A DNA stretch of 64,000 bases from Gloeopeniophorella convolvens (taxonomy: Eukaryota > Basidiomycota > Agaricomycetes > Russulales): the NCBI GenBank assembly GCA_022496205.1, contig WTXD01000021.1, forward strand, positions 62,001-126,000. Reading direction: 5' to 3'. Positions 45,939-57,721 of this stretch are shown piece by piece. Under the pieces are notes generated by a model, which worked only from the letters and a program-made list of their open reading frames with translations, ran no database searches and was not told the origin of the DNA. Each line of letters starts with the position of its first letter. The stretch's first letter is position 1. The translations under genes were made by a program, and so were the position numbers.

Positions 45939-47938
45939 TCACAAAGGCACCTTCTTGAATACGCTCCTCTGAATCCCATCGTCTTGCACCTCTAAGACCC
46001 TTTCCAGACGGTACCTCCCGAACCGCGGAAGTACATGAACCCAGAACACCCAATATGCACCACCGATGGCGAATACGCCAAGCGCGAGAGCGACGTGCAG
46101 CCAATACGGGAGGCTCTTGTATGGGTTCAAACCGGGCAGTGGCGGGACCAATGGCGCGATGGTGAGGAAGACGTTCGAGAGGAAGAAAAAGAGGACGACA
46201 GGCCACGAGGCGCGGAAGGGCGGTGCCCATTCGAAGCCTGCGGACTTCGCTAGGGGCGTGTAGAGGAAAAGGAGCCCCGCGGAGATGAATGCGTTGATAA
46301 TTGCGAGAGGGTATGATACAACTAGCAAATAATGGACGTCACGTCGGAAAACCCGACTTGAAAGTGAGAAATGACGTACGGTTGAGTACAAGGCTGAATG
46401 CGTCGCCAGGCGGCGCAGCCACAATTAGAATCACACAAACAGACCATTGAAGAAAGAGGCCTGCTGCTGGCGCGTCGCGAGGCTTGTTGGATGACCAGAA
46501 GCGAGATGGAGGTAGAATGCCCATCCTGCCCATTTCTTGGTTGACTGTTCTAGCGTTAGGCCAGCGAAACGCTCACAAAAGGGGTACTCACCTCGACCAA
46601 GGGCAAATAATACGGAGAGAACGTTGCCGAGGGCGCTGAGGGCAACGAACAGACTCAACGTGCGCTCAGCTGAGGGCCCGAACATGTTTCGGAAATACAT
46701 AGCCCTGGGGGTGACGCTATAAGGAAATGCGCACATACAGATCCGCCGGTACTCACGCGACAGTTCTACCAGAGTTCATCATATCTTCTTTGGATACGGC
46801 GGCAAAGTATGCAGTATTGACTGCTATGTATGCTACAGTGACGGCTGCCATAGCAGTCGGCCCAGCGATCTTCAGAGTGCGGACAGGGTTGCGAACTTCA
46901 GAGAGGGAATAGTTGATATTAGAGTAGCCAATAAATGACCTATTCACCAAGGTGAGGCACAAGGACGCCGATCGACAAGATCGCTCACCAAATGACATTG
47001 TACAGCCCAGTGACCAGTGCGTTAGGACTAGTGTTGGTACCTTCGAAGATATTATCGAAATTATGTGGTTTCTGGTCCTCGGGGAGCTTCACATGGCCGG
47101 CAAGAGCTGCGAAGCCGGAGATGGCGATAAGCAGAAGGATGAAGAACTTGATAATTCCTAGGGTATTTTGAAGCCGAAGACCCCACTTCAAGTAGAAGCT
47201 ATGAATGACAAAGGCGAATGTGATGCAGCCGACCGCGGCGCCGCCCTGGCTCCAGCGGGTTGGTTGCCTCCCGGCGGCGCGAAGTACATCTTTAGGTAGA
47301 AATTCATGATGTCAGTCGGCAAAGCCCTAAGACTGGGATGAAATCACGCACATTCTCCAAAGACAGTGGAATTGCCTGCAGGCCAGGGCATAATGGCAGC
47401 ATACGCAGCGTAGCACGCGACCACTAGGTACCTGGGCTTGATGAAGACATAGCTCAAGTACGTGAGCTCGCCGCCTGACTTTGGTAGTCCGGTTCCATAT
47501 TCCACATAGACTGCCAAGCCCGCAGTAGCAATGAGGGCTCCCATGACCCACATGATCATAGCAAGGCCAACAGACCCCGATGCAACGAGGATGGAAGAGG
47601 GTGTGGCGAAGATGCTGCCATGTGGAAGGCACGGTCAAAACTCACACAAGAGCGACAAGCGAGTCTGCGTACCCTGTGCCAACCAAGCGGTTGAAGATGA
47701 TGAATATGGCAGAGACTAAGCCTATCTTTCTCTTCTCCGTCGGAACGTCGTCGAAAGTGTCATAATGTCGTGCTGGCGGGGTGATTAAGAGACAATTGCT
47801 CCGAGTGCAGTGATACGTACAATGTATTCGACCGCCGCTGAGGGATGATGCCTCGGAGACGCTTTCCACCTCGATGAGTAGAGATGAGGCCGGGGACCCA
47901 CGTTTGGCATGGTCTCCAAGAAGCTTAGAGGTAGACAT
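45939..47938 (-). CDS. MUP1: High-affinity methionine permease (MUP1-like, LAT family)
   Basis: A plasma-membrane amino acid permease of the L-type/MUP family. The start at 47938 gives MSTSKLLGDHAKRGSPASS, a hydrophilic tail, then HYDTFDDVPTEKRKIGLVSA leading into TM1 with IFNRLVGTGIFATPSSIL, where the GTGIFATP motif is diagnostic of the family. Next come MWVMGALIATAGLAVYVEYG, TGLPKSGGELTYLSYVF, MPWPAGNSTVFGEYVL, LKWGLRLQNTLGIIKFFILL, VIWSFIGYSNINYSLSEV, AMYFRNMFGP, ALSALGNVLSVLFALGRVNQ, ILPPSRFWSSNKPRDAPAAG and the C-terminal VQDDGIQRSVFKKVPL. Several introns; all join in frame. It is on the opposite strand to the permease array, tail to tail. Its last codons were copied into the duplication. 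Confidence 0.9.
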
Positions 47939-49141
47939 CTACGAGCTCGTCCGCGTTGGGTATCTTGCTGGTGGTTGGAGGAGCTGGACAGGCCGCGTCC
48001 TCGCGGTAGACGTCGAGCCTAAGGACTGACGGTGGCTGGATGGCCGAGATGATCGGGAAGGGAATACATACGCATGGCAGCGGGCGCCGTGAGGACGCCT
48101 TGCAAGGCCGGGGATGACGCCATCGTAAGCAAGAGTGAGGTGAGCCGCTGCAGGATGTCTGCATAGCTGTCGCTAGAACTGTGTCCCCTCTGGCCCGAGA
48201 GACGCGTGGCAGAGGTGCGAGGCAACGGTCGCCGACGTCCCAGGTTCGACACGGCGCAAGGGGAGGTGCACGCCCGGATGGCGCAGTCGGAAGCCAGCAA
48301 TGTGGGGTGCCTATGGGCGCTTCCGATGGGCGCTTGACATGTATGGAAATTTCATTTTAAATTTTGTCACTTGTGTGGCCGAGTCTGAACTTCATGATTG
48401 CGCAGCGACCAACTCTCGCAGCACGATATACTATGAGCTCTCATGAACTCCATCATGATATGCGACGGCGTTCCCGACAAAGCCCTTATCGAGCGCACAT
48501 ACAATTCGGCGGCGGATGCAAATCTGCTACCGGATTCGAGCCTCGATCTGTCCAAATAAACATCCATTCGACATCTTCTCCACTCAATCAGCGTTGTGTG
48601 CTGCGGCTCACGGCATCGCTATGTACCCCAAGAAAACCACATCGTGGCACCGGTGCACAATGCCATTGATCATGGCCCCAGTCCGACGTTGCAAGGTCGC
48701 TGTAAGGAGGACCAGGACAGTACAAGAAGAGCCGGCACCGGAGAAGCAGGCCGACCGCCACTGCCTCTACCACGAATGCACCAGCTTTGTATTCTGCGGA
48801 CGGACGGCAGCAAGCTTCCATTACGAATAGATCAAGCATAGCATTGAAGAGAATGAAGATCTGGTGCGCACGTTGCGTGTGATGATTCGTGTAGGCTCTA
48901 AGACGCTTTTATGTATGTACTCGTACTGTATAGTCAGTCGGCGAACTGAATGCGTGCATGTGGCTTCGAAGTCTCACGCTAGTTGTGCTCCCCCTTGAAC
49001 GCAAGGTCCGCCGAAAATGCCTGTTGGGTTTGTGCTCGTCCCCCCTTCTTCCTCCCCTCTCATCTGCCTGCACACTGGAAACCACACAGGCGTTGCGGAT
49101 AGTGACCCGGCCCCGCACGAGGTGCCCACACCACCCTATGC
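47939..49141. other. Intergenic region between divergent MUP1 and DUF6533 gene
   Basis: 1.2 kb with no clear gene. On the minus strand a possible two-exon small frame (about 48123 to 47925) overlaps the MUP1 start codon; it is described under findings. The rest shows no motif. Confidence 0.45.
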
Positions 49142-50978
49142 ATGCAGTCTCTCGCTTCCACGGCGTCTAGCGTTGCAGTAGGCCCTGGCATTGGAACCCA
49201 GCTGTGAGTGACAGACGCCAATATCCCCGGATCGACGCTCACCCGCGCGTCCGTCCCGTGCTTCTCGTAGCTATATTCATTTTATCCTCAATCTCGTTCC
49301 AGTCGGTCAGTGCGCCGTGCCAATATGCCACAGCCGGCAGGCGCGGGCTTACTTGCGTCTGCAGTCGTCCTGTATTATGATTATCTCCTCACACTCGCTC
49401 GGGAAATCGAGTTCTTCTGGCCCCCCAAGAACCGGCTGGGCTGGGCCTCGTCCTTGCTCCTGATCAATCGCTATGTCTCTATCATCGGCCATATACCTAT
49501 TCTCAAGTCATACCTAGTCCTTGGAGGTTTCTCGGTACGTTTAAACCTGTATAAACTCGCTCGGAGTTGTCGTTGAGTTTACAAACAACTCATGACCTTC
49601 GCAGTTGTACGTCACTCCGTCCTTATTAAATTGTCGCTACCGCTGAGTCGGTCTTGTCAAGCTGCCAAAAGTTGTATCCTTATCATACATATTATGAAGT
49701 AGTATTACAAATTATCGTCGGGGGTGCGTCTTTTCGTTCACTCTTGCTACCAACACTCACGATGCCTTGCAGCTCTTTGCATTTTCCGCGTATATGCATT
49801 GTACAACAAAAGTCGGAAACTTTTGGTGACTCTCCTCACTATGTCTTTTGCAGCTGTGGGCATCGCTTGCGTATGTATCGGGCTCACTTGGCTGCGAACG
49901 GATACTGAGGCCTTACTTATCAGTGGAGGTTAATTGGAGGCGGCGGTGTCCAGACTGTTCCTGTCGACTCTCCCAATTTCCCCGGATGCAGTCAAATGCT
50001 ATCCCACAGCGGGTGAGCCGAGGTGGCCTACTGGTATGATGCCCCACGCTCTGGCTGACCAGCTTTGCAGGGGCAAGCGTGAGCGGTTAGAGTCCTGGAC
50101 TGAGAAATGCAACTCTAACAGTGTACCTAGGATTGTCTACCGCATGGAGCGGGGTCCTTGTATTCGACACGCCATATTCATCCTTACATGGTATCAAGCG
50201 CTGAAAATTGGCGGAGGCGTCCCCTTATTGACGGTCCTTGTCCGTGATGGTACGTCACCATCCCTCTCAAGCCCAGGTCCGGGACTAAAGAGCGCTCATC
50301 CACTCACAGGTACAATGTACTTTGTGTATGTGCCCCTATCTTTGTTCTGACGCAGTGGTTGTTGATCATGATCGGTAAACAGCGTTCTATCGCTTCTTAA
50401 CTTGACCAATGTCCTGACCCTACTGGTGCGAAGCTTGGCGCCACTCTCATTGATCGTTACTGACTGCTTCGATTAATGGTCTAGCTAGCGCCGGTACGTT
50501 GTGTTTCATCTACCACGGCGCAGCGCACTGATGCAGCTATGCGCGCTAGCCGTTGATGAAGGATTCTGCCACCACCTTGACTAATGTGTAGGCGTGTAAC
50601 CCAATTCCTCCCATCTCAACTCATTGGTGATGCGAAGGTTCTCTACGGTTCTCATGTCGCGTCTCATGATCAACCTGCGGACTAAGAGCGAACCGGGAAG
50701 ATGGAGAGGACAGTCAACTATCAGCACGTCGATGTCGTTCTGTGACCCGGCTGCACCGACCGCCGCGATATCGACAACCTTCCAGTTGGGGACACATGAT
50801 TCGTCAGGGTCGTCGGCACTTGCCAGTACCAGTAAGCACAGTCAAGAGCCCGAAGGTGAGCTCCGTGAATGTCCGCCAAACGTGTATTGAACGGTCCGTG
50901 GTCCTAGCCATAGAGTTGAAGGACCTTACAGGCGCTCAGCCTCAACAGCTTGCAGCAGTGCAGGAGGAACCCGTATAA
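49142..50978 (+). CDS. DUF6533-domain membrane protein, copy 1
   Basis: A basidiomycete-expanded family of seven-helix-like proteins without known function. A short first exon (49142-49203) splices to an exon with ASAVVLYYDYLLTLAREIEF, FWPPKNRLGWASSLLLINRY and VSIIGHIPILKSYLVLGG, the DUF6533 signature. Later exons carry CQKLYPYHTYYEVVLQIIVG, ALCIFRVYALYNKSRKLLVT and LLTMSFAAVGIACVCIGLTW, then a transmembrane part near 50160-50490 and the tail VLMSRLMINLRTKSEPG, ending after a last exon LKDLTGAQPQQLAAVQEEPV. The junction between 49537 and 49671 is unresolved: keeping frame requires a 2-nt exon or a different intron, so this copy may be partly decayed. It matches the gene at 54200-56053 in order and in its final exons. 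Confidence 0.75.
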
Positions 50979-51271
50979 CTGTGACGGTCTTAGAGTACTA
51001 TATCATCTAGTTGTCATCTGCACCGGGGGTATGTATCTCATTAAACCCGCCGAGGAGCTAGGTCTTGGAGCTGTCGGCGTGCCGTAAACGTACCGCACTT
51101 GTGCGCGAAGATGTCACTGAGTAATCGGCACTCATGTCGATAGGAGTGCCCTGTGGACCACATGAAGCCTTCAATAACTGTGACTATGCAGATGCGACAA
51201 GAATAATGTACAAATGTCAGACGAGAACTATACTGCAGACGAACGCCAAATCAAGCAGACTACAATAACCC

Positions 51272-52213
51272 CTAACTCATTTCGACGTCCTCGTCGACCG
51301 AACCCTGACTACGTGCATCGAGATCCTCAAGATCGCTCAAGCTGAAGATGTCGTCTGCATGCGCTTCGAGATTGGCCCAATACTCTGCTTCCTCCGCCTG
51401 CGCGGCAAGCTCGGCAATGTCATCTTCATCGAATTCGGAAGGCGGAAGTTCGAAGTCGTCCACCGGCGCTGGAGTATCATCATCTGCCACACTCAGCTGT
51501 CAGCGGCGTGCGAACGGGGGAGCCGGCGCAGGATGCCGTACCTTGCAGATTGCGCTCCCACTCGGTGATGTCCTCCATGTCGGGATCGAGCGACGAGCCG
51601 ACGTCGTTCTGGTACGAGAGGCGGTACGAGTAACGGTGTTTCTGGCTCGCGCTCGCGATGATGCGGCGAAACAGCTGGTGGAGAGGGAGAGGCGCGAGTT
51701 AAAGTGGCAGCAGAGGAAGCGCCCGGCGGCGGGCGGAGTGGCGGGGCGCACCTCGTCATTGAGCACGGCGTCCTCCTCCTCCTCCTCGTCACTCTCGACA
51801 TCCATGCCCTCGCCGTCGCTGCTCAGCGAGTACGCGCGCCGCTCGTTGGCGACGCGCTTCGTGCGGGCCTGCTGTGCGCGGAGGGCACAGCGCTGCTTCA
51901 GCCGGTCGCGGAGAAGCGCGCTGCGCGGGTTCTCCGCGTCGCCTGGGCTCGTCGCAGCGAACAGGCGAATGCCAAAATTCGACTCATCGGGCGTCGCGTC
52001 CTTTGGCCGAGAAGAGTACGCTTTTGACGGGCGCCGTATTGGGGTGGTCGACTTGTACTGTGCGAGACGCCGTGACTGCTTTTTCGCGGTGGCTGAGGTG
52101 GATGGTGAGGGTGAAAATGGCTCTGAGAGGGGCGAGGACGTGTGTGGGTGGTAGGTTGAGGAGGACGACGGTGTGCGGGGGACTTGGTTGTACGGAGGGG
52201 TGAAGGAGAGCAT
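51272..52213 (-). CDS. Small conserved acidic protein, unknown function
   Basis: I do not recognise the family. The ATG at 52213 starts MLSFTPPYNQVPRTPSSSST, a disordered Ser/Pro/Thr tail, then a basic helix RSALLRDRLKQRCALRAQQA and an acidic patch VESDEEEEEDAVLNDE. Two introns follow (about 51677-51752 and 51486-51545), around an exon with LFRRIIASASQKHRYSYRLS and DPDMEDITEWERNL. The C-terminal exon is acidic (DEDDIAELAAQAEEAEYWAN to VDEDVEMS). The alternation of basic helix and acidic helices would fit a nuclear adaptor, but this is inference. It sits between the two DUF6533 genes and is unrelated to them. Confidence 0.75.
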
Positions 52214-53280
52214 GGTGGTGATTGTGGGAGATCTGAGCTGGCTGGCCACACTCAACAGAACGTTAATGACCGCGTCTCGGTCACGTCGCGTCACGCGTGG
52301 CGTCAGTCACGTGCGGCGACGCGTCCGCTGTCGTGACTCTCGTATCCGACCCTGACCCTTTCAACTTGATTAGCACGATCAAATTCAAGAAATCTCTGTG
52401 CACTGATCAGGACTCTTGGCCGACATGCCCGCGCGCGAATTTCACCGCCTGTGCCCCGCGTCAGCGGACCGCTTGCCATCTAGAATGTACTCATGAGCGC
52501 ACTCATCGATGCATCTTTGGGCATGCACGACTCACACGCCTGCCCTTCATGCACTTCTGCCGGTGTTCCGTCCCACTGGGCCGGGCCAGTGTATCCCACA
52601 AGGTCGGGGTTGCGAACGCGCTAGCAGCATACCCACAAAAAGCCGCAGAGGACAGGTCGTCGACAGAACAGGTACGGATCGTTTAGAAGGAATTTTCCCC
52701 GCCCGACCAAGAACGACCCTATCGTGCTTGCATGTGAACGCCTTCTAATATTGGCTGTCCGTTGCGCAGCGGCTCAGTGGCGCGGGGTCTCCTGCCTCAT
52801 GCATACTCACGGATCTCTGGGCGCAGTGTGACCACAGAAGCCCCTGCACGAGCAGGGCGTCCAAGTGGCCACATCGGACCACGGCCCCCCCATTTTACGG
52901 GATTTGTGTTTAGCCCTCAGTCGCACGGCTTCTCATGCGTTCGTTCCCGCAGGTTGCTCAAATGTCTACCGTCCGTTCCCGCCGCCGAGTTTGCGGAGTG
53001 GTGCACATGAACCACAGTTACTCGGCCCAAGGAGTTGGCGCTAATGATCAACGGGAGCAATCGGCACTTGGAGGAACTGGAATGGGCGAATCGCACTCTA
53101 CAGGGCCCTGGCTACGTTCTCCGTTGAGATCGACTGCGGTGGCCAATCAGCTTCCTCTCGAATCCATAGTGCCGCCAAGGGGCAGTCGAGACTAACGGTA
53201 CCGCTGAAGAGAACCTCTCGGTAACATCTAGGAACGTTGAGTTTTGCCTCTCAATGCGATGCAATAGCAAACCTCGGGTA
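52214..53280. other. Intergenic region, nothing recognised
   Basis: About 1.07 kb between the small acidic protein start and the second MITE. No gene, repeat or RNA seen. Confidence 0.45.
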
Positions 53281-53475
53281 CAGTCAAACCTGTCATAACC
53301 CATACCACCTTTTCGAACGCTGGAGCCGCGGGCCGTTACAGGTCATGAGTTATTGCAGGATATAAATTCTGAGGGGCACCAGTGCGCCCAATCCCGTGTC
53401 TCTGTGGACCGGAAGCCCTGTGGATTATGGCGGAAAATGTGCTTTTATGGGTATGGGTTATGACAGGTTTGACTG
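53281..53475. mobile_element. MITE (195 bp) with TA target duplication
   Basis: Terminal inverted repeats of about 26 bp: the left arm starts CAGTCAAACCTGTCATAACC and the right arm (ending at 53475) is its reverse complement. TA dinucleotides flank it at 53279-53280 and 53476-53477. The interior is non-coding. The CAGT...ACTG ends with TA duplication are usual for Tc1/mariner-derived MITEs. The terminal repeat differs from that of the element at 2735, so these are two families. Confidence 0.88.
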
Positions 53476-54199
53476 TATTCCACTCATGCCTGCGATGAGA
53501 AGCCAGTACGGCCAGACTCGTATCATTAACTTCAGCTAACTATGTATGTTGTCAATCAGGTGCACACGCCATTGGAACTTAGAAGGAAGCGTCTATTTGG
53601 TGATGCAGCACTTCCTTGACTTATTTCCGAAGCCTCCAAATACCTGTGAGAACTCAGGATCTCATTTCCCGCTGCCGAGCACAACAAACAAGACGGCAGG
53701 CTTGAGGTTCGTGCGGCACGTCAGGCGCCACAGTGTGTCCTTCAAGACTATGATCTCATGTGCGCTTCATGGCCATGAGAGCATCCAACGCCCGAGAAGG
53801 CCTAGTTTATAGTTCAGACTCAGCAAATGTATAGTTTTATGCTGTTGGTCCGGGCCCGGGGGAAGGCGTCCAGCTCGAGCCAGCTCCGCCATGTTCACGT
53901 GGATCTCTGCCTGAGCTTGCGTGGAAACCGCGTTGCCGAGTCGAAAGCGGCCCGACAAGCAACAGGGCAACCCCAACCGGTAACTTCGTGTCATCGGCGC
54001 CTTTCGCCAGCTTTCGTCCCACCAGGAGCCGCCAAGCCTGAGGCAGGCTGAACCCCGCGACATCGGAAGGAAACCCGACACAAAGCGATCTCGATACCGA
54101 TGAAGATCTACCTCCACTCAGCGTTTGAAATCTCGCAGTGACGGTAAGTTTGTGGGGGACCAATTGCACCATCGCGCCGAATTCTATAAATGCGCTTTT

Positions 54200-56053
54200 A
54201 TGTCCAAGGCACAGGCCTTCCCTCCCCAGCTCCGGCGTCGCGCTTCTCCAACGCTGCCTCAGTTCACTGTCTATGGATGTTCCATGGTGCGAGACGCACC
54301 AGTGAGTGCCATCGTCCAACAACCAGATTATCCGGCATACAACTCACGTGATCTCGCCTGCAGGTTCTATTTCACTGACGCGTCGGCCCTCTCTGCGTAC
54401 AGTGGGTTCTGCATGCTGTTGCTAGGGGTGCTCTCCTGATTGTCAACTCAGTCATACTCTACTATGATTACTTCCTTACGCTGTCAGACGAGGTCGATCG
54501 CTTCTGGTGCTCTGGGCCGCGCACATGGGGCTCAGCCATATTCTTGGCGAACCGGTACCTGGCCGTGCTGGGTCACCTCCCGCTTATGTTCCTATGCTAC
54601 GCGAACCCATGCACAATCACAGTACGTCTCAGTTCCTGTCCATCTTCTGGCTTTGTCTCATGCACTTTCTGGAAAGAACATGTGAGCACCTTTTCCCGCA
54701 GCCAGTGATTACCTGCTAATTTCTGTATACAGAGACGGATACCTTGTCATGTACCATAGCGTGTTGATCGTGCTTCTCCAGCTTCTCACTGCGGGTGTGT
54801 CTTACCGAGAGATCTCAACGGAATGCTTACGTAGGCGGACCGCCAGTACTTCTAATGATGAGAGTGTACGCTTTGTACCTCCGCAATAAATGGATCCTTA
54901 GATTCATGATGCTCGAAATCGTAGGCGCAATAGGTGTCGGATGCGTAAGGAAATCCATCCGCTAACACGATGTCATGCTGTTCGACTGACTGGGCTGCTG
55001 TAACTTACTGGCCAGTGGGTCGTTACCCAGTCTGGGGCTGGGAAGGACTCGGATGAGACCGTATCACAGAAGAAGTAGGTTTCCCCGCTACCGTCGCTAC
55101 GAGTGATCGATTATCTCTAACAAACAACTCATCAGGGACCTCAGTAAGGCGCACCACGTGGGCTCGTATAAGTGCGCAGTCTGACGCACTGCTTAACGTA
55201 GTGTTGGCATTTGCCTTTGTTGGACTCCTCGTTTTCGACTTCACCGTCTTCGTCCTCACCGTATGGCGCTCGATCAGGCTGCGCACCCATAATGAGCCTT
55301 TCCTGGACCGGCTCTTCATCGACGGTGCGTCCGCGGCTCTCCCCGTTCGTGGCATTACTGAAGCTGAGGCTGGTCTAAGGCTTTATGTACTACGGGTACT
55401 TGGCAACTTCAAATTCCTACAAGGTCAACTGACCAATCCACTGTTTCCAGAGTGATATGGAACCTCAATCTCGTAAACATCATCCTTCTAGTGGTAGGTA
55501 TCTACTGCCCCATACGGTTTCATGACGCTGAGGAAACACAATGACTCTAGGTTGTTGATGTAAGCCCCACTGATAATCGCACCATGTCTCCGCCCAGCAG
55601 CGGGCTAATGACCACCACAGCCCTCCCGCAAGTTCGCTACCCCAACCTTTACGAACGTGTGCGCATCTCGCCGCCGTTGCACCTCCGTCTCAACCTCTGC
55701 TGACGTCTTCCCAGGCTCTCGGTAATCATGATTTCGCGACTAATGATCAACCTGCGCGACCCGAACCTGCGCCTCCCAATGGGTGGCAACTCTGAGGACG
55801 CGAGCTACACGGACGGCACGTCGCGCAGCGGCGGTGGGGACGTTTCGACGTTCGTGCACGGCCACCCGCTCGTCACCGCGCCCGCGACACAGACCGAGTC
55901 CGGTGAGTGCCCCCTTCCCCCCTGACTGCCATCGTGAAATGACTAACATCCGCGCATGTGAATCCGCGTATGTGGCTGGCAGGGATCGAGCTGGGCGAGC
56001 TCGAGAGCCTCCGGATCAGAGCACGCGAGTCGGCGCTGCACAGTGCAGCGTAG
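54200..56053 (+). CDS. DUF6533-domain membrane protein, copy 2
   Basis: Same family as the gene at 49142. The start at 54200 (MSKAQAFPPQLRRRASPTLP) splices at about 54301-54401 into WVLHAVARGALLIVNSVILY and YYDYFLTLSDEVDRFWCSGP, then FLANRYLAVLGHLPLMFLCY. Later exons give GYLVMYHSVLIVLLQLLTAG, MMRVYALYLRNKWILRFMML, NVVLAFAFVGLLVFDFTVFV and LTVWRSIRLRTHNEPFLDRL, where R-T..EPFL is a recurrent family motif. Then come IWNLNLVNIILLVLL, SVIMISRLMINLRDPNLRLP, and a last exon reached by the intron 55903-55981: IELGELESLRIRARESALHS. The coding frame is well kept except that the intron around 54630-54735 is not securely placed. Function unknown. Confidence 0.8.
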
Positions 56054-57721
56054 CTCGGGCTCTGGCTGGGGAGCTGCCACCATGAGTATCGGATAGAAGG
56101 ATCTGAGTGCGCGCTGTGTGGCAGCACGTCGCGGCGCGCAGGCGCTTCGGCCCCTGGAGGGTGGGCGGTACGTGGTCTGCGCAGCGCGCGGGCTGGAGGC
56201 CAGGCCCAGGTGCGCATATGCAAGCGGACGTACGTGTCAGACCAACGTCGGATGATCGCCCAAACGTCCGCGTCAACCACTGCTGCCGCCTGCGAAGTGC
56301 CCGCCTGGCGCTGCGGCGGCGGACGCTCGCTGCCAAAAGGAACACTTGCGGCGCGCACTGGCGCGCAGATCCTGCTCTTCCATTGGCGCGATGCGGCGCT
56401 TTGAAGCGCGCGCAACGTTAATTGATGGGCGCAGCAGACGCGAGAGGGCAACGGGCGGTCGCAGCCAACTGCAATTCCGTCATGGGCAGACGGTGTAGCG
56501 CATGGGGACGTTGCTCGGCAGCGTCGCTGAGGGACAATTGCGGCGCTCCGTTGGCTCGTAACCTTAATGCGCAGCGAAGTGCCGAATGTACTCCATCGTT
56601 TGTCCGATCGCGAGGCGGTCGTAACGCTAAACCGTAATTGTGTGACGCCCGTCGGGGCGAGGGCGTCAACCTGCGTCAACGCAGCGCAGGGAGCCTGAAT
56701 GAGAATCGAGACCGGTCGCCATGGTCGACGAGAGAGCGCGCACATGGCCCGTGGGCTTGACGTGCGTTACGTGTCTGCGCATGATGTTCATGTGTACGAT
56801 TGTGCAACCACCTCGCGAAGAACGGCTCTCATAGGCTGCTGCTCTTCTGAATGTAGACCGGCGTGTGGATGGGCATCTGTGTTTACCGGAGGTACGTACT
56901 CTACAACGCCCCTACGTCCCTTACCGTCCAGATCCATGTGGTCACTGCCGAGAGACTAGCGACTCTTGAGAAATGGGGGCAATCGCTGGGTGAATTGAGT
57001 GATGGAACGCGACCCAACGCAACGTCCGCGAACCGACCGCCGCCACAATCAGAAATTATCTTGGGCGTGCGGAGACATCACCGCCGACACTGAGACGCGA
57101 CGCACGTGCGTGTGGTCTCCAGCAATTTGACGTTCATCATTATTATGTATCTTACAGCATTAGCTAACAAGACCTGCGCAGTTTAGGCGGACATCCCGTC
57201 CTTTTCTTGGGCGAGTAAGGTAAGTCTACTACTTGATCCACGTTGCCATCAGACGGGCGCAGGATGAGAGGGAATGAACGTACCTGGCGAAACAAACAGG
57301 CACAGCAGTGTGCGTAGGCCACGGGCATGGTTGGTCGTGTATGGGGCATGCCAGGCGTGTTTTCATGCCGGTGTGATTGCGCGGCTGCGAATGTAAAGGG
57401 TAACAACCAGGCAACACCTCCGTGTGGGCTCCTCGGGGAATGCGGCGGAGAACGCTTTGGAGGTGGGTTGGTTCCGGTGCAGCGAGCGACAAAGGGGGAC
57501 TCAAGTGCGGGGTATAGCGTATTGCGTGCGGGAACGAAAGAAGGTTTCAGTGACAAGAACTGGTATAAGGATACAGTAAAGTGAAGGTGCCGTAGGTCCA
57601 AGAGGGACAGAGCTGTAAGCAGAGCCGAAGAAGGTAGACGTAGAGCCGCTGACTAGTGGGAGGGGAATACATTGAATAGTCTCTTCTAGCAGGCAAGGGA
57701 AGGGGGAGCCAAGCGTCTAGT
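56054..57721. other. Intergenic region of 1.67 kb, nothing recognised
   Basis: This includes a GC-rich block (56100-56700) that is open in several frames on both strands, as expected from composition, with no motif. No terminal repeats found. Confidence 0.45.

Larger units (their letters stand above)
41293..45999. repeat. Segmental tandem duplication, copy 2 (with internal deletion)
   Basis: It starts with the start-codon region of the GS-like gene (TTGACATC, as at 33822), runs through the same promoter (41300-43019) and a permease (43020-45347), and jumps at about 45533/45534 from the flank of A to the final codons of B. It then continues into the flank and 3' end of MUP1. Relative to copy 1 about 2.78 kb is missing. 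Confidence 0.9.

Noticed and set aside
55873..56745. 290-residue minus-strand open frame
   Set aside because: Arginine/alanine-rich composition, overlaps the last exon of the DUF6533 gene on the other strand and has no recognisable domain.
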